From an uncultured Ignavibacteriota bacterium (GTDB taxonomy: Bacteria; Bacteroidota; Ignavibacteria; UBA10030; UBA8401): 64,000 bases of DNA. The position numbers were made by a program, and so were the translations under genes. How positions within the stretch are numbered: position 1 is the first letter of the stretch; each line of letters starts with the position of its first letter. The stretch spans positions 1 to 64,000 of the forward strand of contig CAISDA010000033.1 in the NCBI GenBank assembly GCA_903884005.1, given 5' to 3'. Below, piece after piece: positions 20,317-29,673 of the stretch. The notes under the pieces were generated by a model. It did not search any database. It was not told the DNA's origin and saw only the letters and a program-made list of their open reading frames with translations.

Positions 20317-21150
20317 CTACGCCAATCCCGTCATGTGCACGCCGTCCATATCGTCGAACACCTGGTTCTCGCCGCCCATCGCCCAGATGAACGAATAATT
20401 CTGCGTGGCGACGCCCGAGTGTATGGACCAGCTCGGCGACAGCACCGCCTGGCGATTGCGCAGCACGATGTGCCGCGTCTCCGACGGTTCACCCATCAAA
20501 TGAAAGACCACCGCATTGTCTGGCAGGTTGAAATACATGTACACTTCGCTTCTGCGCTGGTGCGTATGGACGGGCATCGTGTTCCACACGCTGCCGGCCT
20601 CGAGCGTCGTCAGGCCCATCACCAGCTGGCAGCTCTTCACGCCGCCGGGCAGGATGTATTTGTTGATGGTGCGCTTGTTGGCGTCGTTCGTGCTGCCGAG
20701 CGCCACATGCTGCGCATCCGCTTCTTTGATGAGCGTCGTCGGATACACTGTGTGCGCCGGATAACTGACAAAATAAAACGCAGCCGGTTCATCCGCTGCA
20801 GCACTGTGGAAGACAACGAGCTTCGATTCCCTGCCGATATACAGCGCATCGTTTTTTCCGAGCGCGAAGGAGACTCCGTCCACGACGATCGTTCCCGCCC
20901 CGCCGATATTGATCACACCCACCTCGCGGCGTTCGGTGAAATACTCGGCGGCCATTTCTTTCTTGCTGCTCAAGAGCGTGAGCGGCCCCTTCACCGGCAC
21001 CGCGGATCCGGTAATGGACCGGTCGATGTCCGAATAGACCATCGGAACCGCGTCGGGTTCAAACAGCGTTGTCATTAAAAACAGCGAGCGCAGTTCCTGC
21101 GTCGTTTTTGTTTTGAGCGACTGGGGGTCTGTTGAAAATCGTACGTCCAT
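20317..21150 (-). CDS. kduI: 5-keto-4-deoxyuronate (DKI) isomerase
   Basis: 277 residues from the ATG at 21150, chosen because it gives the family length and has an AAAGAGAA ribosome site; the frame is open further upstream. The cupin isomerase converts 5-keto-4-deoxyuronate, made from unsaturated galacturonate, to 3-deoxy-D-glycero-2,5-hexodiulosonate. The zinc ligands 'HTHQRRSE' (His195, His197, Glu202) match E. coli KduI spacing. Its presence shows that lyase products as well as plain galacturonate are used. The partner dehydrogenase KduD is not in the window. Confidence 0.95.
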   Translation of the reverse strand: MDVRFSTDPQSLKTKTTQELRSLFLMTTLFEPDAVPMVYSDIDRSITGSAVPVKGPLTLLSSKKEMAAEYFTERREVGVINIGGAGTIVVDGVSFALGKNDALYIGRESKLVVFHSAAADEPAAFYFVSYPAHTVYPTTLIKEADAQHVALGSTNDANKRTINKYILPGGVKSCQLVMGLTTLEAGSVWNTMPVHTHQRRSEVYMYFNLPDNAVVFHLMGEPSETRHIVLRNRQAVLSPSWSIHSGVATQNYSFIWAMGGENQVFDDMDGVHMTGLA

Positions 21151-21271
21151 GATGTGTTCTCTTTGTAAATGAATGTTCGTTATTTCCGTGTGCGGCATCC
21201 GGTCCGCCGCCGTATCATTGACAGTGCGTACCCGATGCCACACACGAGGAGTAATGTGTGACGAGCGTGGT

Positions 21272-22591
21272 TTATAACACGACCTTTTTCATTTGCGGCG
21301 CGAGCAGATTGAAGATCGCCCAGGCGGTGATGTACGCCAGACCGCAGATCATGAACATGATATAATAGCCGGTATAGATGTCGCCGAGCGCCTTATAATG
21401 ATCCAGCAGCACTCCGGCCAGTCGCGCGATGAGAATACCGCCCACGGCGCCGGCCATGCCGCCAATGCCGATGATCGATGCCACGGCCTTTTTGGGGAAC
21501 ATGTCCGATGCGGTCGTGAAGATATTCGCCGACCATGCCTGATGAGCCGAAGCGGCAATGCCGATGATCAACACCGCATACCAGGGACTGATCTTGCCGA
21601 GCGTCGTGGCAAAGACCACAGGCAGCACGAACAAGGCAAAGATCAGCATCGCCGTTCGCCGCGCCTTATACACGGGCCATCCCAATTTCATGAAATACCC
21701 GGACAGCCAGCCGCCGCCGATGCTTCCGAATGTCGTCATGGTGTACACCACGGCGATCGGCACGGCAACATCCGTCTTGGTCATATGATACTCCTTGTTC
21801 AGGAACGACGGCAGCCAGAAGAGATAGAACCACCATATCGGATCGGTCATGAACTTGCCGAGGACGAATGCCCATGTCTGTCGGAATGTCAACAGTTTGA
21901 ACCAGCTGACCTTGTCTTCCTTTGTCAATTCTGCGGCCGCCATCTCGTCGGCATCGCTGTGTATGTAATCGTATTCCTCTTTCGATAATTTCTTATGCCT
22001 GGACGGCGATTCATAGAATATGAACCAGAACGCAAGCCACAATAAACCAATGATGCCGGTGATGATGAACGCCCATTGCCATCCCATGGTCAGCGCAATG
22101 AGCGGCACGGTCAACGGCGCAATGATCGCGCCGACGTTAGAGCCCGAATTGAAAAGCCCGGCCGCCAGTGCGCGTTCTTTTTTGGGAAACCATTCCGCCA
22201 CGGTTTTGATCGCCGCGGGAAAATTGCCCGACTCGCTGATGCCCAATACGCTGCGGGCGACCATGAACCCGAACGTGCTTCCCGCCAGGGCGTGGCCGAT
22301 CGCCGCAAAACTCCACACCGTCAGCGACACGGCATAGCCGATCTTCGTACCGATCTTGTCGATGAACCAGCCCACGCCGAGCATGCCAAGCGCATAGGAA
22401 AGCTGAAAGACAATAACGATGTTCGAATAATCTGTTTCCGTCCACTTGAAGAGCGGTTCGAGATAATCATCCTTCAGTAAACTGATGACCTGGCGATCCA
22501 AATAATTGATCGTCGTCGCAAAGAAGACAAGCGACAGGATGATCCATCGATACCCCCCGGCAGGTTTTTGTAGTGGTGCTGCTTGCGGCAT
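21272..22591 (-). CDS. exuT: Hexuronate transporter, MFS
   Basis: 439 residues with about 12 membrane segments, of the anion:cation symporter branch of the MFS that includes ExuT. N-terminal features are 'TINYLDRQVISLL' and 'SESGNFPAAIKTVAEWFP', typical of hexuronate/galactonate transporters. It would carry galacturonate or glucuronate across the inner membrane by proton symport. AAAGGA ribosome site before the ATG. It lies between the pectin methylesterase and kduI genes, in line with uptake of the monosaccharides released in the periplasm. Confidence 0.9.
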   Translation of the reverse strand: MPQAAPLQKPAGGYRWIILSLVFFATTINYLDRQVISLLKDDYLEPLFKWTETDYSNIVIVFQLSYALGMLGVGWFIDKIGTKIGYAVSLTVWSFAAIGHALAGSTFGFMVARSVLGISESGNFPAAIKTVAEWFPKKERALAAGLFNSGSNVGAIIAPLTVPLIALTMGWQWAFIITGIIGLLWLAFWFIFYESPSRHKKLSKEEYDYIHSDADEMAAAELTKEDKVSWFKLLTFRQTWAFVLGKFMTDPIWWFYLFWLPSFLNKEYHMTKTDVAVPIAVVYTMTTFGSIGGGWLSGYFMKLGWPVYKARRTAMLIFALFVLPVVFATTLGKISPWYAVLIIGIAASAHQAWSANIFTTASDMFPKKAVASIIGIGGMAGAVGGILIARLAGVLLDHYKALGDIYTGYYIMFMICGLAYITAWAIFNLLAPQMKKVVL

Positions 22592-22670
22592 TGGCGCGTT
22601 CCTTTATGTCAATGGATGAGTTGGTGTGGTGTAACTGATACAATGTGAACTGCTCGAGCTATGACGTGTT

Positions 22671-23762
22671 TCATTTCGGGCCTAACGGAAACGGCATTCT
22701 ATGTTTCTTCACCTGCCAAATTCCCGACGGCACAACCAGCGGAATTGCCGCTTCGGGATCCCACGCACCGGCGAATGTCCATTTGGCATCGATCATCGAT
22801 TCGCTCGGGGAACCTTCCGCCTCGGTCAGGTTATCTCTGAACCACGCGAAATCTGCGCTGTCGCGATGGCAGTCGAAATAATAATACCGCGGCCCCCACA
22901 AGTAGGGAGAGGGCGAACTCGCGGGCCGGTAGATTGGCTTGTCTGCCATGTTCGCGGAAAACGTACAATCGAGCAGATAGAATTGCCCGTCACGGTGGTT
23001 CCGGCCAAGCGGGAATCCGGGAACGCCGTCGAAGCGGGAATTGCGTATCACAAATTTTTGATCCTTGTTCGTGCTGCCGTCGTGCCAGATGCTCGCAGAA
23101 CGATTGTGCCCGTAAAACCGGCTGTCCGTAATGTAGCACCATCCGCGCGGACAGACAAAATCGACTCCGCCCTCAAAGCAACAATCCGCATGGTAATACA
23201 TGCCGTTTTGGCGATTCCACAGACTGACGGTGTCGCCTCCGTCGGCGATCACGTTGCAGCCGAGGATCATCACGCGTGTTCCGCCGCCGCGTATGGCGAA
23301 TTGATGCTCTTCGGTCTGGTGCAGCGAACCGTAATTATTGTGTATCGTCATGTTCACAATGGTGAGATCCGTCACGGCGGAATCGATATTGACGACTCCG
23401 GCCCCCCAGTCGTTTCCGAACCGGCGCTCGTTCCAATTCTTTCTCAACTCGGCATAGACGATCCTCGTACTGTCCCTGTCCTCGCCGGCCAGCGTGATGA
23501 AGCTCGTCGTGATGTAGAGCTTTTCGTGGTAGACGCCTTTTTTAATGATGATCGTCACCGTGTGTGCATTGTGATGCGGCACGGAATTGATCGCCTCCTG
23601 GATGGTCGTGAAATCGCCGCTTCCGTCCTGTGCTACGACGATCTTCGTATATTCCGAGGCGGCCGCCGGCTGCAGACACGCGGCCATGGCCCCCAGCGCG
23701 ATCACCGCTGTGCCCGAGGCGTACAGGAAAAGCAGTGCTGCAATTCTATTGTGTGTTCTCAT
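22671..23762 (-). CDS. Secreted pectin methylesterase (CE8)
   Basis: 363 residues from the ATG at 23762; one TTG codon earlier is in frame but unlikely. It has a signal peptide ending near 'QPAAASEYTKIVVAQDGSGDF'. The parallel beta-helix family signature 'VVAQDGSGDFTTIQEAI' is followed by 'GDTVSLWNRQNGMYYHADC' and 'GGVDFVCPRGWCYI', which hold the catalytic aspartates; the variant CPRG replaces the plant-type IFG, as in some Bacteroidota enzymes. It removes methyl esters from pectin. Stop of lacI and start of this gene overlap by one base (TGATG), so translation is coupled to the regulator. Confidence 0.93.
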   Translation of the reverse strand: MRTHNRIAALLFLYASGTAVIALGAMAACLQPAAASEYTKIVVAQDGSGDFTTIQEAINSVPHHNAHTVTIIIKKGVYHEKLYITTSFITLAGEDRDSTRIVYAELRKNWNERRFGNDWGAGVVNIDSAVTDLTIVNMTIHNNYGSLHQTEEHQFAIRGGGTRVMILGCNVIADGGDTVSLWNRQNGMYYHADCCFEGGVDFVCPRGWCYITDSRFYGHNRSASIWHDGSTNKDQKFVIRNSRFDGVPGFPLGRNHRDGQFYLLDCTFSANMADKPIYRPASSPSPYLWGPRYYYFDCHRDSADFAWFRDNLTEAEGSPSESMIDAKWTFAGAWDPEAAIPLVVPSGIWQVKKHRMPFPLGPK

Positions 23763-24862
23763 CAATCCAGAGAGTCAATGCCCGTACTCGCCGCTTCGAG
23801 ACTCGCGGCCGGCTGATAGTAGATTTTTTTCGGCACCGCCACTTTCCGAATGCATGTGTCGGCAAGTTTCAGTGTCGTGCCCAGCACGACGTGCCGCGGC
23901 GTATATTCTTCAGCCGACTGCAAGCTCGCAAGCGTTACTTCCATTGCCACCTTGCCTAATTCGGACACCGGCTGTTCGACGCAACTGATACGCGTGGACA
24001 GGAAGCGGTTCGCAATCCCGCTGCCAAAACACATGATGTCGATGTCATCGGGGATCCGTATGCCGAGTTCTTCGGCGGCGCGATAGACTCCGAGCGCCAT
24101 CGGGAATGTGGCGCAGAAAACGAATTCAGGCATTTCGTCCGATTCGCAGAGTTTCAGAAAATCGCGGTAGCCGTCTTCTTCGCCGAATCCGCTGTAGATC
24201 ATCCATTCGGGACGTATCGGGATGCCATGCTTTGCAAGCGCGTCGGTGAATCCCAGCGTGCGCTGGCGGCCGATGTTCACATGCTCGTATCCTCCAAGCA
24301 GCGCGAGCGTGGTGTACCCCACATTGATGGCGTGCTCTACCGCCTTGAATGTACCGCCCCGGTCGTCGTTGGACACCGTGTTGAAACCCGGTTCGTCGAC
24401 GATGCGGTCGACGAACGTCAGCGGCACTCCCATCTCCTGCACCTTGTGGAAGATCGCGAGGTCGGTCGTCTGCTGCGTGATGGACATGATGAGCGCATCG
24501 ACACGCATCGAGAGGAGCGACTTGATGTGGTAGAGTTCCCGCTTCGCGTCCTCCTGTGAAACGGTGAGGATGATCTCGTAGTTGTTCTCGAATGCAACAT
24601 CATAGATCGTCTCGATCATTGTCGAGAAGAAATAGTGCGCGATCTTCGGCACAACGACGCCGATCGTATTCGAATGCTTCGACGATAAATTGCGGGCCAT
24701 GTAATTGGGGAAATACCCCAGGTCTTTCGCGATCTTTTTCACCTTCTTCGCGGTTTCGCGCGAGATGTCCGGATGGCCGCGCAACGCTTTCGACACCGTC
24801 ACTTTGGAGACACCGAGTTTGCCCGCAATATCGGAGAGCGTTACTTGTTGGGTCTTCTTCAT
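23762..24862 (-). CDS. LacI-family regulator of the pectin operon
   Basis: 366 residues. The N-terminal helix-turn-helix (about 8-28, 'TLSDIAGKLGVSKVTVSKAL') and hinge 'LGYFPNYMARNL' are followed by a periplasmic-binding-type effector domain (about 62-345). ATG with AAAGGA site. It lies in the middle of the operon it probably controls and would therefore be autoregulated. An AATCGATT palindrome with central CG lies at about 24883-24890, within the 37-nt gap before the gene. The operon promoter at 29352-29380 carries LacI-type boxes. The effector is likely a uronate or KDG-like intermediate (inference from context). Confidence 0.93.
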   Translation of the reverse strand: MKKTQQVTLSDIAGKLGVSKVTVSKALRGHPDISRETAKKVKKIAKDLGYFPNYMARNLSSKHSNTIGVVVPKIAHYFFSTMIETIYDVAFENNYEIILTVSQEDAKRELYHIKSLLSMRVDALIMSITQQTTDLAIFHKVQEMGVPLTFVDRIVDEPGFNTVSNDDRGGTFKAVEHAINVGYTTLALLGGYEHVNIGRQRTLGFTDALAKHGIPIRPEWMIYSGFGEEDGYRDFLKLCESDEMPEFVFCATFPMALGVYRAAEELGIRIPDDIDIMCFGSGIANRFLSTRISCVEQPVSELGKVAMEVTLASLQSAEEYTPRHVVLGTTLKLADTCIRKVAVPKKIYYQPAASLEAASTGIDSLD

Positions 24863-24899
24863 ACTCTATGTCCTTTGATGCAATCGATTACGCCGGCAG

Positions 24900-26414
24900 T
24901 CATCGCCGCGTTTCGCGAGCATGGTCGAGCAGCCATGAAAACAAATTGCGAGCGGCTTTAATATTTTCAAAGTCCACCGGCAATCGTCGATTGTCGATAT
25001 ATTCATTATAGAGCCAGGGATCTCCTACTGCGAACACTGTCCCCTTGCCAACCTTGGCAATGGCCATCAGCACGACGCCGTTTTCTGTGAGCAGCGCTTC
25101 GGCAGGCTGCGTGACAGTGATGGATGAGACTTCCTTCGTGTAAATTTTCTTCACGCCGTCGAAGATGGGATGCGCCGGAAACACGTCGCTCTTGCCCATG
25201 TCAAATTTTGTGCCCTCAACCTTGTGGTAACTGTCCTCGTTGAAGTGCATGCCGAATTTTTCGGCGAGCAGATTGAAATGCTCGATCTCCGCGTTCCCTT
25301 TATCGTTTTCGAAGATTGCCAGCACGCCGCCGGCGTTCACCCACGAGGCGATCGCTTCTGCCGACGCGGCATCCATGTAATGCGGCGTCGGAGATTCAGC
25401 CGGCGTATCGGGATCGACAATGACGTAGACGCCGAACGGCTGCAGGTCCTCCCGTGTCGGAGCCTTGCATAACGTATCGCAGTCCGCGCCCATGCGGTCG
25501 ATCAACGTGCCAAGCACTGAAAATCCGGAATTTGCGGTATCCTGCCACACATAATGAAACCCAAACGTCTTCGCGCCGACGGTCTTCGTTTCCGCATTAA
25601 AATAATTGTCCAGCCCGACAACCTTATGCAGGCCGTTCACGTGCACATCGGCGGGATCCTTTAAGAGCGCAGACAGCGGGAGCGACGTTTCCTTCACTCC
25701 CTCCACGACCAGTTTCGCCATTTCGATGGCGCCGAATTTTGTGAAGTGCGTGTTGTCGCCGTTGCCGTCGGGAAGCGCCTTATAGACGCCCTTTGGCACA
25801 CCGGCGAGAAAATAGCGTTTGGATCCTTCTTCTCCGGCCTGCGTGAAGACCTTCAGGCTTTTCGCGTGCAGGTCAATGAGGGCCGTTTTCTCTTCGCGCG
25901 CCACTTCGCGCACGACTGCCGGATAGTCTCCGTGCTGGTCGACGAATGCGCCCTTCGCATCGTACTTGCGGCGATTCACCGGTGTCAGCAGCACGGGGAT
26001 CGCCCCTTTGGCTTTCGCCTCGCGCACGAAGCGGATCAGATTCTGCTTATACGTCGTATGCGGCGCGGCGAACCGGAGCGAGTCGCTCTCTTTCGCATCG
26101 TTGTGCCCGAACTGGATGAAGACATAATCGCCCGGCTGCAGCTTCCCGACGACCGCCTGCCACAATCCCTGGTCGATGAAACTCTTTGTGCTTCGTCCGT
26201 TCATTGCCTCGTTCTCTATCACAACGCCGGGTTTGAAAAAGATCGGAAACATTTGTCCCCAGCCGACCTCGGGATTGCTGATGATCGGTTTATCGGCCAT
26301 GGTGGAATCGCCGATGAGGAAAATTCGCGTCTCGTTCCGGGACACGGCGCCGAGCATGACGAGTGCGGCGCAGCACAAGATGAGTAAACGGCCGAGCAGT
26401 GTGTGTGTTCGCAT
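24900..26414 (-). CDS. Rhamnogalacturonan acetylesterase with extra C-terminal domain
   Basis: 504 residues from the ATG at 26414, which gives a signal peptide (MRTHTLLGRLLILCCAALVM); an in-frame TTG lies further upstream. SGNH-hydrolase blocks are clear: 'GDSTMAD' (catalytic Ser37), 'QFGHNDAKE' and 'NTHFTKFGA' (catalytic His). These match CE12 rhamnogalacturonan acetylesterases, which take acetyl groups from the pectin backbone. From about residue 255 a second domain of about 250 residues resembles the glutamine-amidotransferase-like DUF4350 fold ('GVYVIVDPDTP...GGVLAIFEND...GKGTVFAVGDPWLYNEYID'). Such domains occur beside GH88/GH105 enzymes. It starts 4 nt after the GH105 stop. Periplasmic or secreted. 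Confidence 0.92.
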   Translation of the reverse strand: MRTHTLLGRLLILCCAALVMLGAVSRNETRIFLIGDSTMADKPIISNPEVGWGQMFPIFFKPGVVIENEAMNGRSTKSFIDQGLWQAVVGKLQPGDYVFIQFGHNDAKESDSLRFAAPHTTYKQNLIRFVREAKAKGAIPVLLTPVNRRKYDAKGAFVDQHGDYPAVVREVAREEKTALIDLHAKSLKVFTQAGEEGSKRYFLAGVPKGVYKALPDGNGDNTHFTKFGAIEMAKLVVEGVKETSLPLSALLKDPADVHVNGLHKVVGLDNYFNAETKTVGAKTFGFHYVWQDTANSGFSVLGTLIDRMGADCDTLCKAPTREDLQPFGVYVIVDPDTPAESPTPHYMDAASAEAIASWVNAGGVLAIFENDKGNAEIEHFNLLAEKFGMHFNEDSYHKVEGTKFDMGKSDVFPAHPIFDGVKKIYTKEVSSITVTQPAEALLTENGVVLMAIAKVGKGTVFAVGDPWLYNEYIDNRRLPVDFENIKAARNLFSWLLDHARETRR

Positions 26415-26418
26415 GATA

Positions 26419-27678
26419 TTAGTTGTGTGAGGTGTATTCGAGTTCAATTGCCGCAAGAAGAAACGGACCGTATCCTTTAAAATCGTTCGTCCGCTGCGGT
26501 TCGCCGACGTAGTATTCGTAGCTGCCGTCTCTGTACGGCGTCCCGCCGAGGCCTGCTACGCTGCAGACATGATGCAGATTGATCGTGCCGTCGGCATCGG
26601 TGGTGACAAACGTTTTGAGCATTCCGTCGAACGACTGCCGTGCAAGAGTTTTATACCGCGCGTCGAGCCATCCCCGGTGTGCTCCCCTGGCATACGCGTA
26701 GGTGACCATGGCCGAAACGGATGCCTCGAGATAATTGCCCCGACGCCGCGGCTGGTCGACTACCTGGCACCACAGTCCGGTGTCCGCGTCGCGATACTTC
26801 TCCAGAGCAGATGCAAGGTGAACAAAGGCAGACACGAGCTGTTTGTGCTGAGGATGCGACACAGGGAAATATTCCAGCACGTCGGCAAGCCCCATCATGT
26901 ACCATCCCATCGCACGGCCCCAAAAATTCGGCGAGCAGCCGGTCTCGGGGTTCGCCCATTTCTGCTGCCTGCGTTCATCCCACCCATGGTAGAACAACCC
27001 CGTTGCGGAATCCCTCATGTGCTGTGCGGCCAGCAGAAACTGACGGGCAATGTCGTCGTAGGCCTTCGGTTGGTTGAACGCCGACGCGTACTGCGCATAG
27101 AACGGTTCGGCCATATAGAGGCCGTCGAGCCACATTTGATGCGGATAGATGCTCTTATGCCAGAAACCGCCGTCGCTCGTGCGCGGCTGCCCGGCAAGCT
27201 GTTGAAAGAGCGTGTCGATGGCGATGCGGTATCTCCGGTCCTTCGTCGCCTCGAGCAGATAGAAGAGCGGCCGTCCGGGAGCGATATGGTCTAGCTGGTG
27301 TTCGCTCATTTTATAGGTCGCGATGGATCCGTTCTCCCGCACATACTGATCCGAACAGTTCTTCACGTAGGCGAAATATTTTTTATCGTGCGTCGCACGC
27401 CACATGCGATGGAACGCCTCGAGCATGAGCCCCTGTTCGTAATTCCATTTCCCGGGCTTGCCCTCGGCTGAATACGTCACAGAGTCGGGATGGAGCCGAA
27501 GAAAATTATCGGCAATGCGCACGGCCCATCCTGCGGCGGCGGGCTTCGACGGCTTCACTGCTGCGAACACGCCGGCGCCGAAGACAAGCAGCGTCATCAC
27601 CAACAGCGCAACGGTACCGGTGCGGTGTGCGTGGTGCATTTGTATAGCCGGGTCCTTATGGTGTAGAGATGACTGCAT
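26419..27678 (-). CDS. Unsaturated rhamnogalacturonyl hydrolase (GH105)
   Basis: 419 residues. It releases unsaturated galacturonate from the ends of lyase products. Conserved (alpha/alpha)6-barrel elements are 'GKWNYEQGLMLEAFHRMW', 'HQMWLDGLYMAEPF' (catalytic Asp) and 'FWGRAMGWYMMGLADVLEYFP'. A signal peptide follows the second methionine (MHHAHRTGTVALLVMTLLVF); that ATG at 27639, with AAGGA upstream, gives a more usual signal peptide than the ATG at 27678 and may be the true start. Downstream RGAE begins 4 nt after the stop. The product feeds KduI. Confidence 0.92.
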   Translation of the reverse strand: MQSSLHHKDPAIQMHHAHRTGTVALLVMTLLVFGAGVFAAVKPSKPAAAGWAVRIADNFLRLHPDSVTYSAEGKPGKWNYEQGLMLEAFHRMWRATHDKKYFAYVKNCSDQYVRENGSIATYKMSEHQLDHIAPGRPLFYLLEATKDRRYRIAIDTLFQQLAGQPRTSDGGFWHKSIYPHQMWLDGLYMAEPFYAQYASAFNQPKAYDDIARQFLLAAQHMRDSATGLFYHGWDERRQQKWANPETGCSPNFWGRAMGWYMMGLADVLEYFPVSHPQHKQLVSAFVHLASALEKYRDADTGLWCQVVDQPRRRGNYLEASVSAMVTYAYARGAHRGWLDARYKTLARQSFDGMLKTFVTTDADGTINLHHVCSVAGLGGTPYRDGSYEYYVGEPQRTNDFKGYGPFLLAAIELEYTSHN

Positions 27679-27721
27679 GTGGCGTTCCCGTTCGGATCAA
27701 TTGCTCATATGTAACTCACAG

Positions 27722-27775
27722 AAACTCGCACCGCTTCGCGGTGCAGGCGAGATACCATCTCGCCCTACACTGCGT
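27722..27775 (-). repeat. Dispersed hairpin repeat, copy A
   Basis: In the 228-nt gap between the polygalacturonase and GH105 genes. On the minus strand a TGTAGGGCGAGATG block folds with ATCTCGCC, and a second hairpin GCACCGC-GAA-GCGGTGC follows. Related copies with the same order of parts lie at 43552-43620 and 51711-51775. Similarity between copies A and B extends about 25 nt further upstream (a CATTGA-GCA-TGTAG frame). Not a simple terminator, since no T-run follows. Confidence 0.75.
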
Positions 27776-27906
27776 CAATGGAACGGCAGCGAGTTCCTTC
27801 GAGAAAAAATTTCATCGTGGGCAAACAGACTGCGCTCCAAAGTGTCCATCGGCCTGCTTGCAGTACCGCGAGCGTGTGATCCCCCGTCGCCTGACCGGGG
27901 GAAGTG

Positions 27907-29304
27907 CTATTGCGAAATTTCTTTTCCGTTGATGAGCACGTTTGTCATGTGAACGCCGGACACGTGGTCCATCACGTTCGGCTTCTCGATGTTGGTGAAC
28001 GTGCAGTTCGTCAGGTTTAGATTGGTAACGGGCGCCCGCTCGTACGCATGAATGAGTATCGCGTACTCTCCCTTGGCGCACGTTACACTGTCGATGAAGA
28101 TGTTGCGGAGCATCGGCGTGAACGCGCCGGCATCTCCTTCATCATACTGGAAATCCACGATGATGGCCGCCTCGGCAACCTGTCCGATGCGTATGGCGCG
28201 CGCGTAAAAATTCTCAAGCAGACCTCCGCGGACTGAATTCGTTTTGAACCGGAGCGCACGGTCCAGCCTCGGACTGTCCATCTCGCAATGATCGACGAAC
28301 ACAGTGTTCACGCCGCCGGAGACTTCGCTGCCGATCACCACGCCGCCGTGGCCGTCGAGCATCCTGCACTTGGTGATGACCACATTCTTCGTCGGCACAT
28401 TCACGCGCCGTCCGTCGTTGTTGCGTCCGGATTTGATCGCGATGCAGTCGTCGCCGGTGTTGAACGATGTCGATGCAATGAGCACGTCTTCGCACGATTC
28501 CGGATCGCATCCGTCGTTGTTCGGGCCGAGCCCGGACACCGTCACATTGCTCACCGTCACGTTTTTCGACAGCACGGGATGAATGAACCACATGGGAGAA
28601 TTTTTCAGCGTAACGCCGTCGATGAGCACATTCGTGCATTTATACGGCTGGATAAAATTCGGCCTGAGGTAATGGCCCGTTCCGAAGACGCGGTCCTGCA
28701 CGGGCGTGCCATTGGCGCTAAACTCATTGAGCGCATTCTTATCGTCTTTTTGCGAGACGTCGCCTTTTTTCCATCCGTATTCTTTTTTTCCGCACCAGTT
28801 CCACCAATGCTCATTCGCTCCCTGCCCGTCCAACACACCCTCGCCCGTAACGGCGATGTTCGTTTGGCCGTAGGCATAGATGAGCGCGGAATAGTTCATG
28901 CACTCGACGCCTTCCCACCGTGTCGACACGACGGGAAGATAACGCTGCGGATCGGTGGAAAATCGGATCGTCGCTCCTTTGGCAACGTGCAGATTCACAT
29001 TCGACCGCAAATGGATCGCGCCCGTAAGATAGATACCATCGGTCACGGTGACTCGTCCCCCGCCAGCATCCGAACACGCACTGATCGCGCGGGCGAACGC
29101 CTCGGTGCAGTCAGAGACGCCATCGTTTTTTGCCCCATACCGGAGCACCGGGAAATCTTGTGCGGGAAAAACGGGAGGAATGATCCGCTTCATTATAATG
29201 GGACGCTGTTTCCATCCGTCAACACCAGAATCCGCACCGGATTGTGCATACACTGCAACGATCGTTGAGAAAAAAACAATTGCGGCCTTGAGAAGATAGT
29301 TCAT
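27907..29304 (-). CDS. Polygalacturonase (GH28)
   Basis: 465 residues with signal peptide (MNYLLKAAIVFFSTIVAVYA). All GH28 active-site motifs are present: 'NND' (262-264), 'GDD' (284-286), 'GHGG' (318-321) and 'RFK' (352-354, usual form RIK). The 'YGAKNDGVSDCTEAF' N-terminal beta-helix start is also typical. It hydrolyses the homogalacturonan backbone to galacturonate, probably exo-acting in the periplasm. It is the first gene of the pectin operon, 47 nt downstream of a canonical promoter with operator-like boxes. Confidence 0.95.
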   Translation of the reverse strand: MNYLLKAAIVFFSTIVAVYAQSGADSGVDGWKQRPIIMKRIIPPVFPAQDFPVLRYGAKNDGVSDCTEAFARAISACSDAGGGRVTVTDGIYLTGAIHLRSNVNLHVAKGATIRFSTDPQRYLPVVSTRWEGVECMNYSALIYAYGQTNIAVTGEGVLDGQGANEHWWNWCGKKEYGWKKGDVSQKDDKNALNEFSANGTPVQDRVFGTGHYLRPNFIQPYKCTNVLIDGVTLKNSPMWFIHPVLSKNVTVSNVTVSGLGPNNDGCDPESCEDVLIASTSFNTGDDCIAIKSGRNNDGRRVNVPTKNVVITKCRMLDGHGGVVIGSEVSGGVNTVFVDHCEMDSPRLDRALRFKTNSVRGGLLENFYARAIRIGQVAEAAIIVDFQYDEGDAGAFTPMLRNIFIDSVTCAKGEYAILIHAYERAPVTNLNLTNCTFTNIEKPNVMDHVSGVHMTNVLINGKEISQ

Positions 29305-29326
29305 AGTGATTCCCGAATGTGTTACT

Positions 29327-29348
29327 TTATCGGTTCCTTTACCGATAA
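29327..29348 (-). promoter_or_regulatory. LacI-type operator of the pectin operon
   Basis: Perfect 8-bp inverted repeat TTATCGGT-N6-ACCGATAA, also readable as two 12-bp boxes (TTTATCGGTTCC, TTTACCGATAAC). It sits 4 nt downstream of the -10 element of the pectin operon and 23-44 nt before the polygalacturonase ATG, where a bound repressor would block transcription. The 19-bp block GTTCCTTTACCGATAACTT (29333-29351) recurs exactly at 37286-37304 before the TonB receptor. The assignment to the LacI protein of this operon is inference. Confidence 0.75.
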
Positions 29349-29351
29349 CTT

Positions 29352-29380
29352 AATGTATCAACAATACCAAATAATGTCAA
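29352..29380 (-). promoter_or_regulatory. Sigma70-type promoter of the pectin operon
   Basis: On the minus strand TTGACA (29375-29380), a 17-bp spacer and TACATT (29352-29357). It drives the gene series from the polygalacturonase to uxaC. The rest of the 369-nt gap 29305-29673 holds nothing else I can support apart from the leader of the divergent deaminase gene. Confidence 0.75.
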
Positions 29381-29673
29381 GTGATTTTTCACGTTTTACC
29401 CAGTCAGGCCGAATGCTTTTGCAGTGCTTCGGTAGTGCGCACGGCGGCCGGCCAGTGCTCCTCCGGCAAGCGCCGAGTACACTTCGTGTTCGAGTGATCA
29501 ATGTTCCGTTTCAGCATTCTAACGTTGTTGGAATTCTTGCGAGGCTTTCTTACATTTAGTATCCCGTGTGTTCAGGAAAAAAAATATTCCCGATCGGTGT
29601 GTTCCGAGGGAACACAGACACGACACTTCCATCCAGCAGGGATCGATTATCGACAGAAAGGAATGCAGCGCCC

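Noticed and set aside
22701-23816. 371-codon frame antisense to the pectin methylesterase
   Set aside because: Shadow of a well-supported gene; no motif or start signal.
29647-29652. TTATCG half-site before the deaminase as a further operator
   Set aside because: Single half-site without a second box or a matching promoter layout; likely chance.
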